The position numbers and the translations under genes were made by a program. The notes under the pieces are model-generated. The model was given only the letters and a program-made list of their open reading frames with translations. It was not told where the DNA came from and did not search any database. From Lachnospiraceae bacterium (lineage in GTDB: Bacteria; Bacillota; Clostridia; Lachnospirales; Lachnospiraceae), in the NCBI GenBank assembly GCA_017453065.1, contig JAFTKW010000012.1:39521-103520 (forward strand): a stretch of DNA of 64,000 nt. Direction: 5' to 3'. Shown here piece by piece: positions 25,639-33,905 of the stretch; position 1 is the first letter of the stretch, and every line of letters begins with the position of its first letter.

Positions 25639-25720
25639 AAATTTTATGTTTCGCCATGGGTAGTTCAGTAGTACTTGTAGAGTAGTTATAGAAACAAAGA
25701 GGAAAAAGCTATTTTTTTCT

Positions 25721-25750
25721 AAACAGCTCGCACTAATGTGTGAGCTGTTT
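25721..25750 (+). terminator. Terminator after the 410-aa gene
   Basis: AAACAGCTCGCAC pairs with GTGTGAGCTGTTT around TAAT, about 80 bases after the stop. A T-rich stretch comes 15 bases later, followed by TTATTGGACAC, which also follows the terminator at 30936-30969. Confidence 0.7.
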
Positions 25751-25814
25751 CCTTATATCGCAACTTTTTTATTGGACACGTCCTATGTTACCCCAAATGC
25801 AGGAGGCGTAAATT

Positions 25815-26080
25815 ATGGGTACTATTGTGACTGATGAAGGGAGTTTTTGGAATCATGAAAATCAGGTATTAGAGAGACTTGCGGAATGCGGTTGAGTGAA
25901 TGGCTCCCAAGTGCATTGTATGAGATTGAGAATTATATGGATTTTGATACCCATACAGGAAGATATATATATTCTTAATTCTTCCGAACAGGTAAAAAGA
26001 GTGAAGATTATAGCGACACTGAAGTCGCGGTATATAGGATGGATTTAGATGACGAGACGTTTAGAGCTTCATTTGAATGA
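25815..26080 (+). pseudogene. Decayed small gene, frameshifted
   Basis: Three short frames in succession read as one broken protein: MGTIVTDEGSFWNHENQVLE..., then LPSALYEIENYMDFDTHTG and SEDYSDTEVAVYRMDLDDET..., interrupted by one stop and two frame changes. A good ribosome site (AGGAGG) precedes the first ATG. The family is not recognised. The 25639-26225 gap otherwise holds only the terminator above. Confidence 0.6.
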
Positions 26081-26225
26081 GGCTAAAGAAGTTGCTACAA
26101 TAAATATGGTTGTAAGAGCGTAGGAGTACATTGTGTAGTTTTACTATCATGGTATTTGTGTATGTGATATACTGAATTTGACAGGCTTACAAGAGAAGCA
26201 AGAGGTATGCAAGGAGACGCAAGAG

Positions 26226-27251
26226 ATGAACATAACCTTTTTTATCGGGAATGGATTTGATATTAATCTGGGCTTAAAAACAAGATATGAGAACTTTTAT
26301 CCTTTTTTTATTAGTAACGCGCAAGAAAATAATATGATTAGAAATTGGATAGATGGAAATGAAAGCTTGTGGGCGGATTTGGAGGAAAAACTTGGGCAAG
26401 AACTCGTAAGACTCTCGCAAGATAGATTAGAACAGTTTTATAGCGATAAGGAGGAGTTAGATAAACTTTTACTTGAATACTTGGAGAAAGAGCAAGAAAA
26501 GTATTGTTTTGAGGATCGGGATAAGCTTAAAAAGGAGTTTACAAGGAGTATGGAGACTTTTTTTGTCGGACTACCAGCAAAAGATATTGCTTCAATAAAT
26601 GCTACGCTCGATAAGTATAAAAACGAGGAATATGTATACGCATTTATTACTTTTAATTATACCAATGTTCTGGACAAATTTATCGAACTTTATGGTACTA
26701 CAAGAGTAATAGCTGGTCATCCAGGTAATTCGGTGCAAAAAGGGAATCGCCTAGGGAATGTTATTCATATACATGGGACAACAAATGAAGAGATGATACT
26801 TGGGGTAAATGATGAGACTCAAGTACAGAATGACGTTTTGAAACAGGATGAAGTTTTTTTAGACACATTTATTAAAAAGAGAATGAATAATGGTATTGGA
26901 CAAAGAAAAACAGAAAGGGCGCTAGATCTAATAAGCAAGAGCCATATTATATGTATTTTCGGAATGTCTATTGGAAATACGGATAAGATGTGGTGGGAAG
27001 AATTAATCAAGTGGTTAGTATCAAATGAGAATAATAAAATAATTATTTTTTGGAAGGGATATGAAGATGCGTTAAGACGCAAATTGCCTTCTGCTGTAAT
27101 AAGGCTAAATGAAAAGATTAAGAGAAACTTTTTTGAAAAAGGGAAAGGGCAATATGAAGAAAGCCTATACTCTGAGATTAAAGACAGAATAATGATATCA
27201 TATAATTCTAATATTTTTTCTTTATCAAGAGTAGAGGAAGAAGAGAAATAG
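26226..27251 (+). CDS. AbiH-family abortive infection protein
   Basis: 341 aa from the ATG at 26226 (AAGGAG upstream). Family hallmarks are visible in order: N-terminal ITFFIGNGFDINLGLKTRY, central FITFNYTNVLD, VIHIHGT and a late IICIFGMSIGNTDKMWW. AbiH was described as a phage abortive-infection gene in Lactococcus; the nucleotide-binding-like N-terminus and SIR2-like topology are family features. It probably forms an operon with the next gene(s), which would act in the same defence response. Confidence 0.9.
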   Translation: MNITFFIGNGFDINLGLKTRYENFYPFFISNAQENNMIRNWIDGNESLWADLEEKLGQELVRLSQDRLEQFYSDKEELDKLLLEYLEKEQEKYCFEDRDKLKKEFTRSMETFFVGLPAKDIASINATLDKYKNEEYVYAFITFNYTNVLDKFIELYGTTRVIAGHPGNSVQKGNRLGNVIHIHGTTNEEMILGVNDETQVQNDVLKQDEVFLDTFIKKRMNNGIGQRKTERALDLISKSHIICIFGMSIGNTDKMWWEELIKWLVSNENNKIIIFWKGYEDALRRKLPSAVIRLNEKIKRNFFEKGKGQYEESLYSEIKDRIMISYNSNIFSLSRVEEEEK

Positions 27252-27315
27252 GAAAAAACTTAGTGAGAGTATAAAATAGATTCTACTACGAAAAAGGAAG
27301 TGCGCCAGCGATAGG

Positions 27316-27522
27316 TTGTTTTCTGTATTTGGTATTTTATTGTGTACATACGTTTTTGCTATGGATAATGTCGTTGGTAGGATTTGCTACATGGGTTGTG
27401 ATACTTATAATAGTGTTGTATCTAGGGTGTCACGTTATGTTGATAAAGGCAAAAAATCGATACATTTATTGAACAAGAGCGTTTTTCTTGTAAAATCTCG
27501 AGGAATAGTTGAAAGGATATAG
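27316..27522 (+). CDS. Possible small ORF between AbiH and next gene
   Basis: A 68-codon frame from TTG with no convincing ribosome site; its stop lies 2 bases before the TTG start of the next gene. The N-terminus is hydrophobic (LFSVFGILLCTYVFA). It may be a small membrane peptide or simply non-coding leader; no similarity recognised. Confidence 0.25.
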   Translation: MFSVFGILLCTYVFAMDNVVGRICYMGCDTYNSVVSRVSRYVDKGKKSIHLLNKSVFLVKSRGIVERI

Positions 27523-27524
27523 AG

Positions 27525-28370
27525 TTGGTTTCATTAAAAAATGAGTTTCAAAGAAATAGATATTACGTTAACCGTGACAAAGAAATGGTTAGATTAATAG
27601 ATATTCTTAGAAACGTTAGAGATTTCATAGATAATTTGAGTAATTTAGCGTTTGGAAGAGATATACCATTTTATAGAAAGGTAGGATTTGCTGACGCGAA
27701 TATAAATCTAAGGTCAGCAGCAAGAACGTTAGAGAGTATTCGATACTGTTGTAAAAATGCTAATTTTGCTGATGCGTATACATTACTTCGCAAATACCGA
27801 GATGATTTGTTCTATTACTTATATTTATTATCTGTTTCAGATAACAGTGATATTACAGAATATGTGGATGTAGGACATTTAAAAAAAGAAGAGAAAGACA
27901 TATGGGATTGGGCACACAATCAACAAGAGAATTTATACATTAGTGAAGTATTAAAATATATAGCGTTTCATTCTGCGGCTAAAGAAGCAGTGCATGAGTT
28001 TGGACTGAAGGAATTGTTTGATGAGTTGGCAGATAAACTTAATGATTATGTGCATTCTAATGGCTACAAATTTTATAATAGGCCATATCAGATGCTTAAT
28101 TCACATAGAGAAGTGCGTAATCTTTGTAATGACTTTTGCAACTCAACGTTGACCATAACAATTACCTTTCTGTTTTTAACTATATTGATCAGACCATTAG
28201 TGGTTATGTCAACAGATTATACAGATTATCTTGAAGTGGGAGATATACCACCAGATAATTCAGAGTATTGGGTTGCACCATTTGTATCTGACTTTTTAAC
28301 TAAGTATAAAGACCTGTTAGATGAAAAATGTATTATTTATTTACGGAAGCAAACAAAAATGGAAATATAG
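27525..28370 (+). CDS. 281-aa helical protein, HEPN-like, unknown
   Basis: Starts at TTG 27525 with AAAGGA seven bases upstream. The product is almost all alpha-helical, with a late hydrophobic helix (TLTITITFLFLTILI). Conserved-looking motifs are RKYRDDLFYYLYLL and LNDYVHSNGYKFYN; an R...H arrangement of this type is seen in HEPN ribonuclease-like proteins, but I cannot confirm the Rx4-6H motif. Position between AbiH and an nSTAND ATPase suggests an anti-phage role. Annotated as unknown. Confidence 0.7.
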   Translation: MVSLKNEFQRNRYYVNRDKEMVRLIDILRNVRDFIDNLSNLAFGRDIPFYRKVGFADANINLRSAARTLESIRYCCKNANFADAYTLLRKYRDDLFYYLYLLSVSDNSDITEYVDVGHLKKEEKDIWDWAHNQQENLYISEVLKYIAFHSAAKEAVHEFGLKELFDELADKLNDYVHSNGYKFYNRPYQMLNSHREVRNLCNDFCNSTLTITITFLFLTILIRPLVVMSTDYTDYLEVGDIPPDNSEYWVAPFVSDFLTKYKDLLDEKCIIYLRKQTKMEI

Positions 28371-28404
28371 TTAGTGTACAAGGGAGTGAGAAAAAAGAGT
28401 AGGT

Positions 28405-28448
28405 AAAGGAGATTTGGATATGTGTGAATACATAAACAAATCTCCTTT
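28405..28448 (+). promoter_or_regulatory. Hairpin masking the micro-ORF ribosome site
   Basis: AAAGGAGATTTG (28405-28416) is perfectly complementary to CAAATCTCCTTT (28437-28448). The left arm contains the Shine-Dalgarno of the ORF at 28420 and the right arm lies inside that ORF, so folding would block its translation. There is no T run, so it is not an ordinary terminator. Confidence 0.55.
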
Positions 28449-28524
28449 GATGTTACATAGGGAAAAGAATCTGTTGAGAGATAGAATATTCAAAAGTATA
28501 ATAGGAATAGAGAACAATTCCTAA
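28420..28524 (+). CDS. Micro-ORF, 34 aa, upstream of nSTAND3 gene
   Basis: ATG 28420 has an ideal AGGAG at 9-10 bases. The product starts MCEYINKSPLMLHREKNLL and is not recognised. It ends 18 bases before the ATPase gene. Its ribosome site sits in a 12-bp hairpin. A leader peptide or a small partner of the ATPase are both possible. Confidence 0.4.
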   Translation: MCEYINKSPLMLHREKNLLRDRIFKSIIGIENNS

Positions 28525-28542
28525 AGAAAAGGATGAAGAGGG

Positions 28543-30837
28543 ATGTACAATTTTAGAAACTTAAGCGATGTAGAATTTGAAATATTATGTAAAGACATTA
28601 TGCAAAAGAGGCTTGGAATTACGTTGTACATATTTTCTAAAGGGCGAGATGGGGGAATTGACATTGTAGATAATTCATATACTAAAAAGATAGTAATACA
28701 AGTCAAGCATTACATTAACAGTACATATTCAAATCTTCGGACGAGTCTTAAGAAAGAAGTGGCGCATGTTGAAGAAATGAAGCCAGGGAAATATTATGTT
28801 TGCTGTGCACAGGAACTTACTGCAGCTAATAAGAATGAAATTTATGGTCTCTTTTCTGAATATATGGAAAGCTCGAATGATGTCATTGCTTTGCAAGACA
28901 TAAACGAGTTTTTAGAGAATCCCGATAATATAGATATAGTTAGGAAACATTATAAATTGTGGCTTGAATCTACAAATATTTTGGCGGAAGTATTTAATCA
29001 AAGCATATTTATCGATTGTGAATCCCTTTTGTATAATATTGAAAACAACAGTAGAGAGTTTGTTGCAACAAATTGTTATTGGGAATGTTTGGAAATCCTT
29101 GAAAGAGAACGGTTGCTTTTACTCTTAGGAATGCCTGGAACAGGAAAGACAGTAACAACAAAAATGTTAGCATTATTCTATGCGGCAAATGGATACAGAA
29201 TTCGCTATACGACCAATGGTGATCTTAAAGATTTAAAGAATGCTCTTTCTGCAAATAAGGATTTACCAGAGATAGTGTTGTTAGATGATTGCTTTGGGCA
29301 GCATTATTTCAAAATGAAGGAGAGCCAAGGGAACGAATTATTAGCATTAGTCAAGTATATATTGATGAATAAAAACAAAAGATTGATTATGAATTCTCGA
29401 GTAACGATTTATCAACAGGCAAAGGAGAGATTTCTAGAATTTCGGCAATTTGCTGAAGACAAGCAATTTCAAATACAAGTATTAGATATGGGTAAGATAT
29501 CTATAGAAGATAGAGGTAAAATATTTTATAACCACTTATTTTTTAAAGATTTACCGATAGGATATTATCAAGATATCTTAAATAATCAAAACTATAAGAA
29601 AATTGTTAAGCATAAAAACTATACGCCACGAATCATGGAATTTGTAACGAGAAATGTGAACTATAGTAAAATTATGGAGAGCCGATATGCGGAATATATA
29701 TTAGCTTGTTTGGATAATCCGACTGAGATTTGGCAAGACGAATTTTCGAACAAGTTGCAACAAGAAGATAGAATTTTTATGACAACATTATATTCGCTTA
29801 CCGATACTAGTATTGATGTTGAAAGGCTAAAAAGAGCGTACAATTATAGACTAATGAAAACAATGACAATTGATACGACAAGAAATGTGTGGGAGGAGGT
29901 ATTGAAGCGCCTAGAAGGATCGATGTTAGTTATTGTTGAGAAGAATGGAAAGCAAGAGATAGGTGTCATCAACCCATCAGTAAATGATTTTTTGAGAAGA
30001 TTTCTGGAAGAAAACGACAATGAACGTGAGAATATACAAAATTGCGCGACAGAGTATGAGCAAATAAAGAGGGGATTTGCGCGAGACATGGAGAGCATAG
30101 TGCGAAATGGAGATGCTATGCTGTATAGTTATGCTTCGGAAAGTGAAAAGTTGCATGTGATTTTGACTTATATTTGTAAAATGAAGATTACGAACGAAAG
30201 TTATCAATGTTTAGTAGAAAGTTTTTTTGGAAACTTATCATATTATTATGGCGGCGTTGATCTGATGAGTAGGTGTCGTTTGTTTATAGAACTGTTAAAC
30301 GATGAACTTGCAGAATTCTATGATGTCAGCAGTTGTATAAAAGAGGAAAAGGTAAAAGAATTACTCTGGGATATGAGTTTAAGAGAATATCAAGAACTTA
30401 TCAACTTGTCGAAAGAAACGGGGATAGATTTTTGGTATGAAGAGTATATAGATACATTTATTACAGCTTTAAACGCAGCCATCAAGGTTTACATAGAAGA
30501 GATTGATGTTTATGATTATTGCGATAATTACGACGTGAGTGGATTAATAGACGTTGATTGGGGCTATAGTTATTCTGAGAGGAGGCTTGCGGCTATAACA
30601 ATATGTGGATGGATAAGAGATGATGTCGAAGACGAAATTGCAGATATGTTAGAAAAACTTCCAGAGAGCGTATTTGACAAGATAAACATAAGCGGAGAGG
30701 ACATAGATACTTGTGTCGAAGAGGCAGAAGCATATGTACTTTCCTATTTCCAACCAGAACCAGATTATGACAGAGATGATTATTATAGAAGAGATTATTC
30801 AGAGTCTGATAGCGCGCTAGACTATATATTTAAATAG
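28543..30837 (+). CDS. PD-(D/E)XK nuclease fused to nSTAND3 ATPase
   Basis: 764 aa. Residues 1-110 are an Mrr-like restriction-endonuclease fold: G34-R-D36-GGID40 and Q53-V-K55 form the D...QxK active site. A STAND-type P-loop NTPase follows with Walker A GMPGTGKT (196-203) and Walker B IVLLDD (244-249), matching the nSTAND3 group. The C-terminal ~350 residues are helical and acidic and would be the sensor. Nuclease-STAND fusions are anti-phage sensors (Avs-like architecture), though this one is shorter than characterised Avs proteins. Start preceded by GAAGAGGG. Confidence 0.88.
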   Translation: MYNFRNLSDVEFEILCKDIMQKRLGITLYIFSKGRDGGIDIVDNSYTKKIVIQVKHYINSTYSNLRTSLKKEVAHVEEMKPGKYYVCCAQELTAANKNEIYGLFSEYMESSNDVIALQDINEFLENPDNIDIVRKHYKLWLESTNILAEVFNQSIFIDCESLLYNIENNSREFVATNCYWECLEILERERLLLLLGMPGTGKTVTTKMLALFYAANGYRIRYTTNGDLKDLKNALSANKDLPEIVLLDDCFGQHYFKMKESQGNELLALVKYILMNKNKRLIMNSRVTIYQQAKERFLEFRQFAEDKQFQIQVLDMGKISIEDRGKIFYNHLFFKDLPIGYYQDILNNQNYKKIVKHKNYTPRIMEFVTRNVNYSKIMESRYAEYILACLDNPTEIWQDEFSNKLQQEDRIFMTTLYSLTDTSIDVERLKRAYNYRLMKTMTIDTTRNVWEEVLKRLEGSMLVIVEKNGKQEIGVINPSVNDFLRRFLEENDNERENIQNCATEYEQIKRGFARDMESIVRNGDAMLYSYASESEKLHVILTYICKMKITNESYQCLVESFFGNLSYYYGGVDLMSRCRLFIELLNDELAEFYDVSSCIKEEKVKELLWDMSLREYQELINLSKETGIDFWYEEYIDTFITALNAAIKVYIEEIDVYDYCDNYDVSGLIDVDWGYSYSERRLAAITICGWIRDDVEDEIADMLEKLPESVFDKINISGEDIDTCVEEAEAYVLSYFQPEPDYDRDDYYRRDYSESDSALDYIFK

Positions 30838-30935
30838 AAAAATGCTCCTTGTTTTTTGAATCTTTAGCGGTTTGTCAAATTCTGCAATTCTTTGCGTATA
30901 TTCGGATGAGCAACATATTATTTTAAAACTGATAA

Positions 30936-30969
30936 CAAACGGCATCGCGTATATACGCGGTGCCGTTTG
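30936..30969 (+). terminator. Hairpin after the nSTAND3 gene
   Basis: CAAACGGCATCGCGTA pairs with TACGCGGTGCCGTTTG around a 2-base loop, about 100 bases downstream of the stop, without an immediate T run. TTATTGGACAC follows 16 bases later and, with TAGAAT 16 bases on, could be a promoter. The rest of 30838-31273 holds only a decayed ORF. Confidence 0.6.
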
Positions 30970-31033
30970 CTTTGCAAAAGCCCTTTATTGGACACCTTCA
31001 AAGTACAACTAGAATCGAGGGGATATGTAAAAG

Positions 31034-31181
31034 ATGATGAATCTAGAAAATGCAGGGGTAAATTCAAAGCATAAAACTTAAACTATATGATGAAGAAATT
31101 ATAGTAGGAGAAAAAATATTAGATTTAAATCCTATCGCTTGCAGTAAATCAAAAAATACTGTAATAGAGTTTCTGGAGTGA
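31034..31181 (+). pseudogene. Frameshifted short ORF
   Basis: MMNLENAGVNS from ATG 31034 (GAGGGG upstream) breaks after about 12 codons; a one-frame shift continues as IKLKLYDEEIIVGEKILDLN...VIEFLE-stop. Codon use in the second part looks coding. Family unknown. Confidence 0.45.
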
Positions 31182-31273
31182 CATCTTTAGGTAAACAAAT
31201 CTTCCTAATCTCGCCGCAATTTGCTATAATAAATATCGTTAAGAGTCAACGGCTATCTAGGGGAGAAACCAAG

Positions 31274-31984
31274 ATGACAGACCAAGAAAAAATCAACTTC
31301 ATAAGTGGAAAAATCAAGGAAATAAATGCCATTACAAGTGAAATAGAAGAAGTATTTCCTGAGAAATCTTTTAAAATGGATGGAATACTCATCGGGAACA
31401 TTGTGGAAGTATTAACTGCTCATATGTATGGAATCACATTGTACAAGCAGTCTGAGAAAACTTATGATGGCGAAGTGGGTGGCAGAAAAGTTCAGATTAA
31501 AGGAACGCAAGGAAATGGCAGCATTGTTTTTCGCGATGAGCCGGATTATTTGTTAGTGGAATATCTGGACAAGGAGAATGGTACGATTCAGGAAATCTAT
31601 AATGGCCCGGGTTCATTGGTTTGGCCGTTTAGAAGTTATGTTCCAAGCATGAATCACTACACAATTCGAGTAAACAAACTAAGAGAACTTGATGAAACGG
31701 TAGCGGATGAAGAACGAATAAAAGCAACTGTGCCTGTCCAAAAATTTAAAGGGCAGAAACAGTCTATAGTGCGGTCAGAATTTAAACCTAGCAAAAGCAA
31801 AGAAAGAAAAACATTAGTAGAAGGTTATATAAACAGGAACAATCAAGAAAACAGAGGATGCTTGAACAAGCCAGGCAATCACTATAATCAAGTGGCATAT
31901 TTACTTCATTGCAACTGTTGTGGATTTGAATATGAAGCAAATGGTTGTGATGTGGCGATAAGAAAGTGCCCAAAGTGTATGTAA
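31274..31984 (+). CDS. PD-(D/E)XK-like (DUF6998-type) protein with zinc ribbon
   Basis: 236 aa from the ATG at 31274 (AGGGGAGAAACCAAG). Residues ~30-140 resemble the DUF6998 domain: IGNIVEVLTAHMYGITLY, then YDGEVGGRKVQIKGTQ, a D...QIK nuclease-like core, and EIYNGPG. The C-terminus has two zinc-ligand pairs, CNCCG and CPKC. It could be a nuclease or the DNA-binding partner of neighbouring restriction genes. It lies between the nSTAND3 gene and the Sau3AI-like system. Activity is inferred. Confidence 0.72.
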   Translation: MTDQEKINFISGKIKEINAITSEIEEVFPEKSFKMDGILIGNIVEVLTAHMYGITLYKQSEKTYDGEVGGRKVQIKGTQGNGSIVFRDEPDYLLVEYLDKENGTIQEIYNGPGSLVWPFRSYVPSMNHYTIRVNKLRELDETVADEERIKATVPVQKFKGQKQSIVRSEFKPSKSKERKTLVEGYINRNNQENRGCLNKPGNHYNQVAYLLHCNCCGFEYEANGCDVAIRKCPKCM

Positions 31985-32017
31985 ACGGGCTGCTATATAC
32001 GAGAGGTAGAAGAAACG

Positions 32018-32143
32018 ATGGCTATTGATGCTTCAAAATATGTAGTACTAGATTTAGAAACAAATGGCATATCAGTAAATGATGATATTTTGTCCATTTC
32101 CTTGTACAAACCAGATGATGGGCAAGGGCGGATTATTAGCTAG
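32018..32143 (+). pseudogene. Truncated DEDD-family 3'-5' exonuclease start
   Basis: 41 codons reading MAIDASKYVVLDLETNGISVND... then a stop. YVVLDLETNG is the Exo I motif of DnaQ-like exonucleases. The rest of the gene is gone and the restriction gene starts 100 bases later, so this is a deletion remnant. Confidence 0.7.
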
Positions 32144-32242
32144 AGAGACTACGGTGCCCGGAATATAATAGATAAGAGCACAGCCTGCCAATGCGCATAG
32201 GCTTAGGGTTGAGAGAGATACGATTGCGATAAAGGAGTATTT

Positions 32243-33778
32243 ATGGCAGAACATATTTATGAAAAGGCAGACCTTGTATCGAGATTTGATAGTATACTAG
32301 GGCTTACCTTGGAGCAGATAGACGATAGAGATTATTTCGAACATATACAGGCATATGCTTTGCAAAAGGGCGTAGCTGGTTCATTAATTGAGCAATGCGT
32401 TCTTAGGTATGAACCAGATTCTAAGCAAGAAGCGGATTTGGTGGTTTTAGATGGAAACAAGGTTCTCAAAACAGAATTAAAAACAACAGGAATGACGCTC
32501 ACAAAGGGACCAGATGCACATTATGTAGCGAAGGAGCCAATGTCTATCACAGCGGTAGGAATATATGATATAGCAAATCAAAACTTCGAAACATCACATT
32601 TCTGGGAAAAGCTACAACATATGCTGATAGTGTACTATCATTATTTGGCCGATTATCCTGTGGAGGCATACGAGTATCGACACTTTCCTGTTAAGGGATA
32701 TGAATTTCATGAATTTGATGAGCAAGAAATCTTTGCCTTAAGGCAAGACTGGGAAAATGTTAAAAATCTGCTCGCAGATATAGTAAATAATCATCCTGGA
32801 CCTAAAACAAAAGAGTGGAAAATAGAGGTGAAGGAAGAGTATATTGCAAGGCACGGCGTATTGAGGAAAGTGCTGAACTATGTTGACTTAGCACCAAAAT
32901 TTCCACCGAGATTCCGATTGAAGAAACCCATTGTGTCAAGCATGATAGCGAAACACTTTGGATTTGAGTTAGAACAATTACCTGGTAGGTATGCAACATT
33001 ATCTGATATTGATCAGAAATGCCATGAACTATCTATACAGCATAGAGGAAAAACAGTGGGAGAATTATCAATAGAATTAGGATTTCCGGTTGTATCTAAA
33101 CACGGTATAGATAGAAAGGGAATTGGAGAAACAGTTGTCATTTCGATGTTCGGCGGAACCTCTAAAAAACTAAACCAGATTGAACTGTTTGAACGTTTTG
33201 GATTGATAGCGAAGACCATTGTAGTGACATCAAAAGGTAGACGGACGGAAGATATGAAACTCTTTCACGTTGATTTTGAGGAGCTGGTTCAAACCGAGGT
33301 AGTAGAAGAAGGGGAAGTTCGTCCGTTTTGCTTTGAGGATTCGGCATTATATTCATTTTTTTCGGATTATGAGTTCCTTTGCGTTCTTTTCCAAGAGCCG
33401 GAGGACCAAAAATCGAATGCATTATCTGCGAATCGTTTTATTGGTTTTAAGCGTTTGTCGTTTAGCGACGAGTTCATTTATGGCCCGGTGAAAACGCTAT
33501 GGCATGATTTAAGAGATAAAGTTATGAATGGCAAACTAAAAGATGTTATTCGATATGATAGTGATGGTGCGCCAAAGCGGGTTGGGTCAGGTGATATAAG
33601 TTCTGCTCCTAATTTTATGAAATCGAAAGAGAATGAAGTATTTCTGAGAGGGTCTGGAACGGATTCTTCTTTGATAAATAAAACTGAATGCGTGAATGGA
33701 ATAAGAATGCTGCCGCAATATGTTTGGATAAAAGGCTCAGCAATAGTTGACGAACTTAATAGATTAGAAAGTATTTAG
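32243..33778 (+). CDS. Sau3AI/MutH-like type II restriction endonuclease
   Basis: 511 aa, the size of Sau3AI-type enzymes, which contain two MutH-like domains. The N-terminal domain shows KGVAGSLIEQ, then EADLV with D65 and KTELKTTG with E78-x-K80, matching the MutH/Sau3AI catalytic E...D...ExK pattern. The C-terminal half is the second, DNA-binding MutH-like copy. It is followed by a C5 methyltransferase, completing a restriction-modification pair. Sau3AI cuts GATC; the same site here is inferred and supported by GATC palindromes before the methylase gene. Start after AAAGGAG. Confidence 0.88.
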   Translation: MAEHIYEKADLVSRFDSILGLTLEQIDDRDYFEHIQAYALQKGVAGSLIEQCVLRYEPDSKQEADLVVLDGNKVLKTELKTTGMTLTKGPDAHYVAKEPMSITAVGIYDIANQNFETSHFWEKLQHMLIVYYHYLADYPVEAYEYRHFPVKGYEFHEFDEQEIFALRQDWENVKNLLADIVNNHPGPKTKEWKIEVKEEYIARHGVLRKVLNYVDLAPKFPPRFRLKKPIVSSMIAKHFGFELEQLPGRYATLSDIDQKCHELSIQHRGKTVGELSIELGFPVVSKHGIDRKGIGETVVISMFGGTSKKLNQIELFERFGLIAKTIVVTSKGRRTEDMKLFHVDFEELVQTEVVEEGEVRPFCFEDSALYSFFSDYEFLCVLFQEPEDQKSNALSANRFIGFKRLSFSDEFIYGPVKTLWHDLRDKVMNGKLKDVIRYDSDGAPKRVGSGDISSAPNFMKSKENEVFLRGSGTDSSLINKTECVNGIRMLPQYVWIKGSAIVDELNRLESI

Positions 33779-33805
33779 GGGTATCATGTGAAAGATTGGA
33801 TATAG

Positions 33806-33864
33806 AAAGATCTTTACAAAAATCTAAATATATTGTAAGATATGAATACAGAGAACGATCGTTC
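33806..33864 (+). promoter_or_regulatory. Two palindromic GATC sites upstream of the methyltransferase
   Basis: AAAGATCTTT (33806-33815) and GAACGATCGTTC (33853-33864) are perfect palindromes, each centred on GATC, in the 127-base gap between restriction and methylase genes. If the system recognises GATC, methylation here could feed back on methylase expression; alternatively a repressor binds them. Confidence 0.5.
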
Positions 33865-33905
33865 GAAAAATGATTGATTCTACTTTTATTTTGTAGGTGA
33901 TAACA

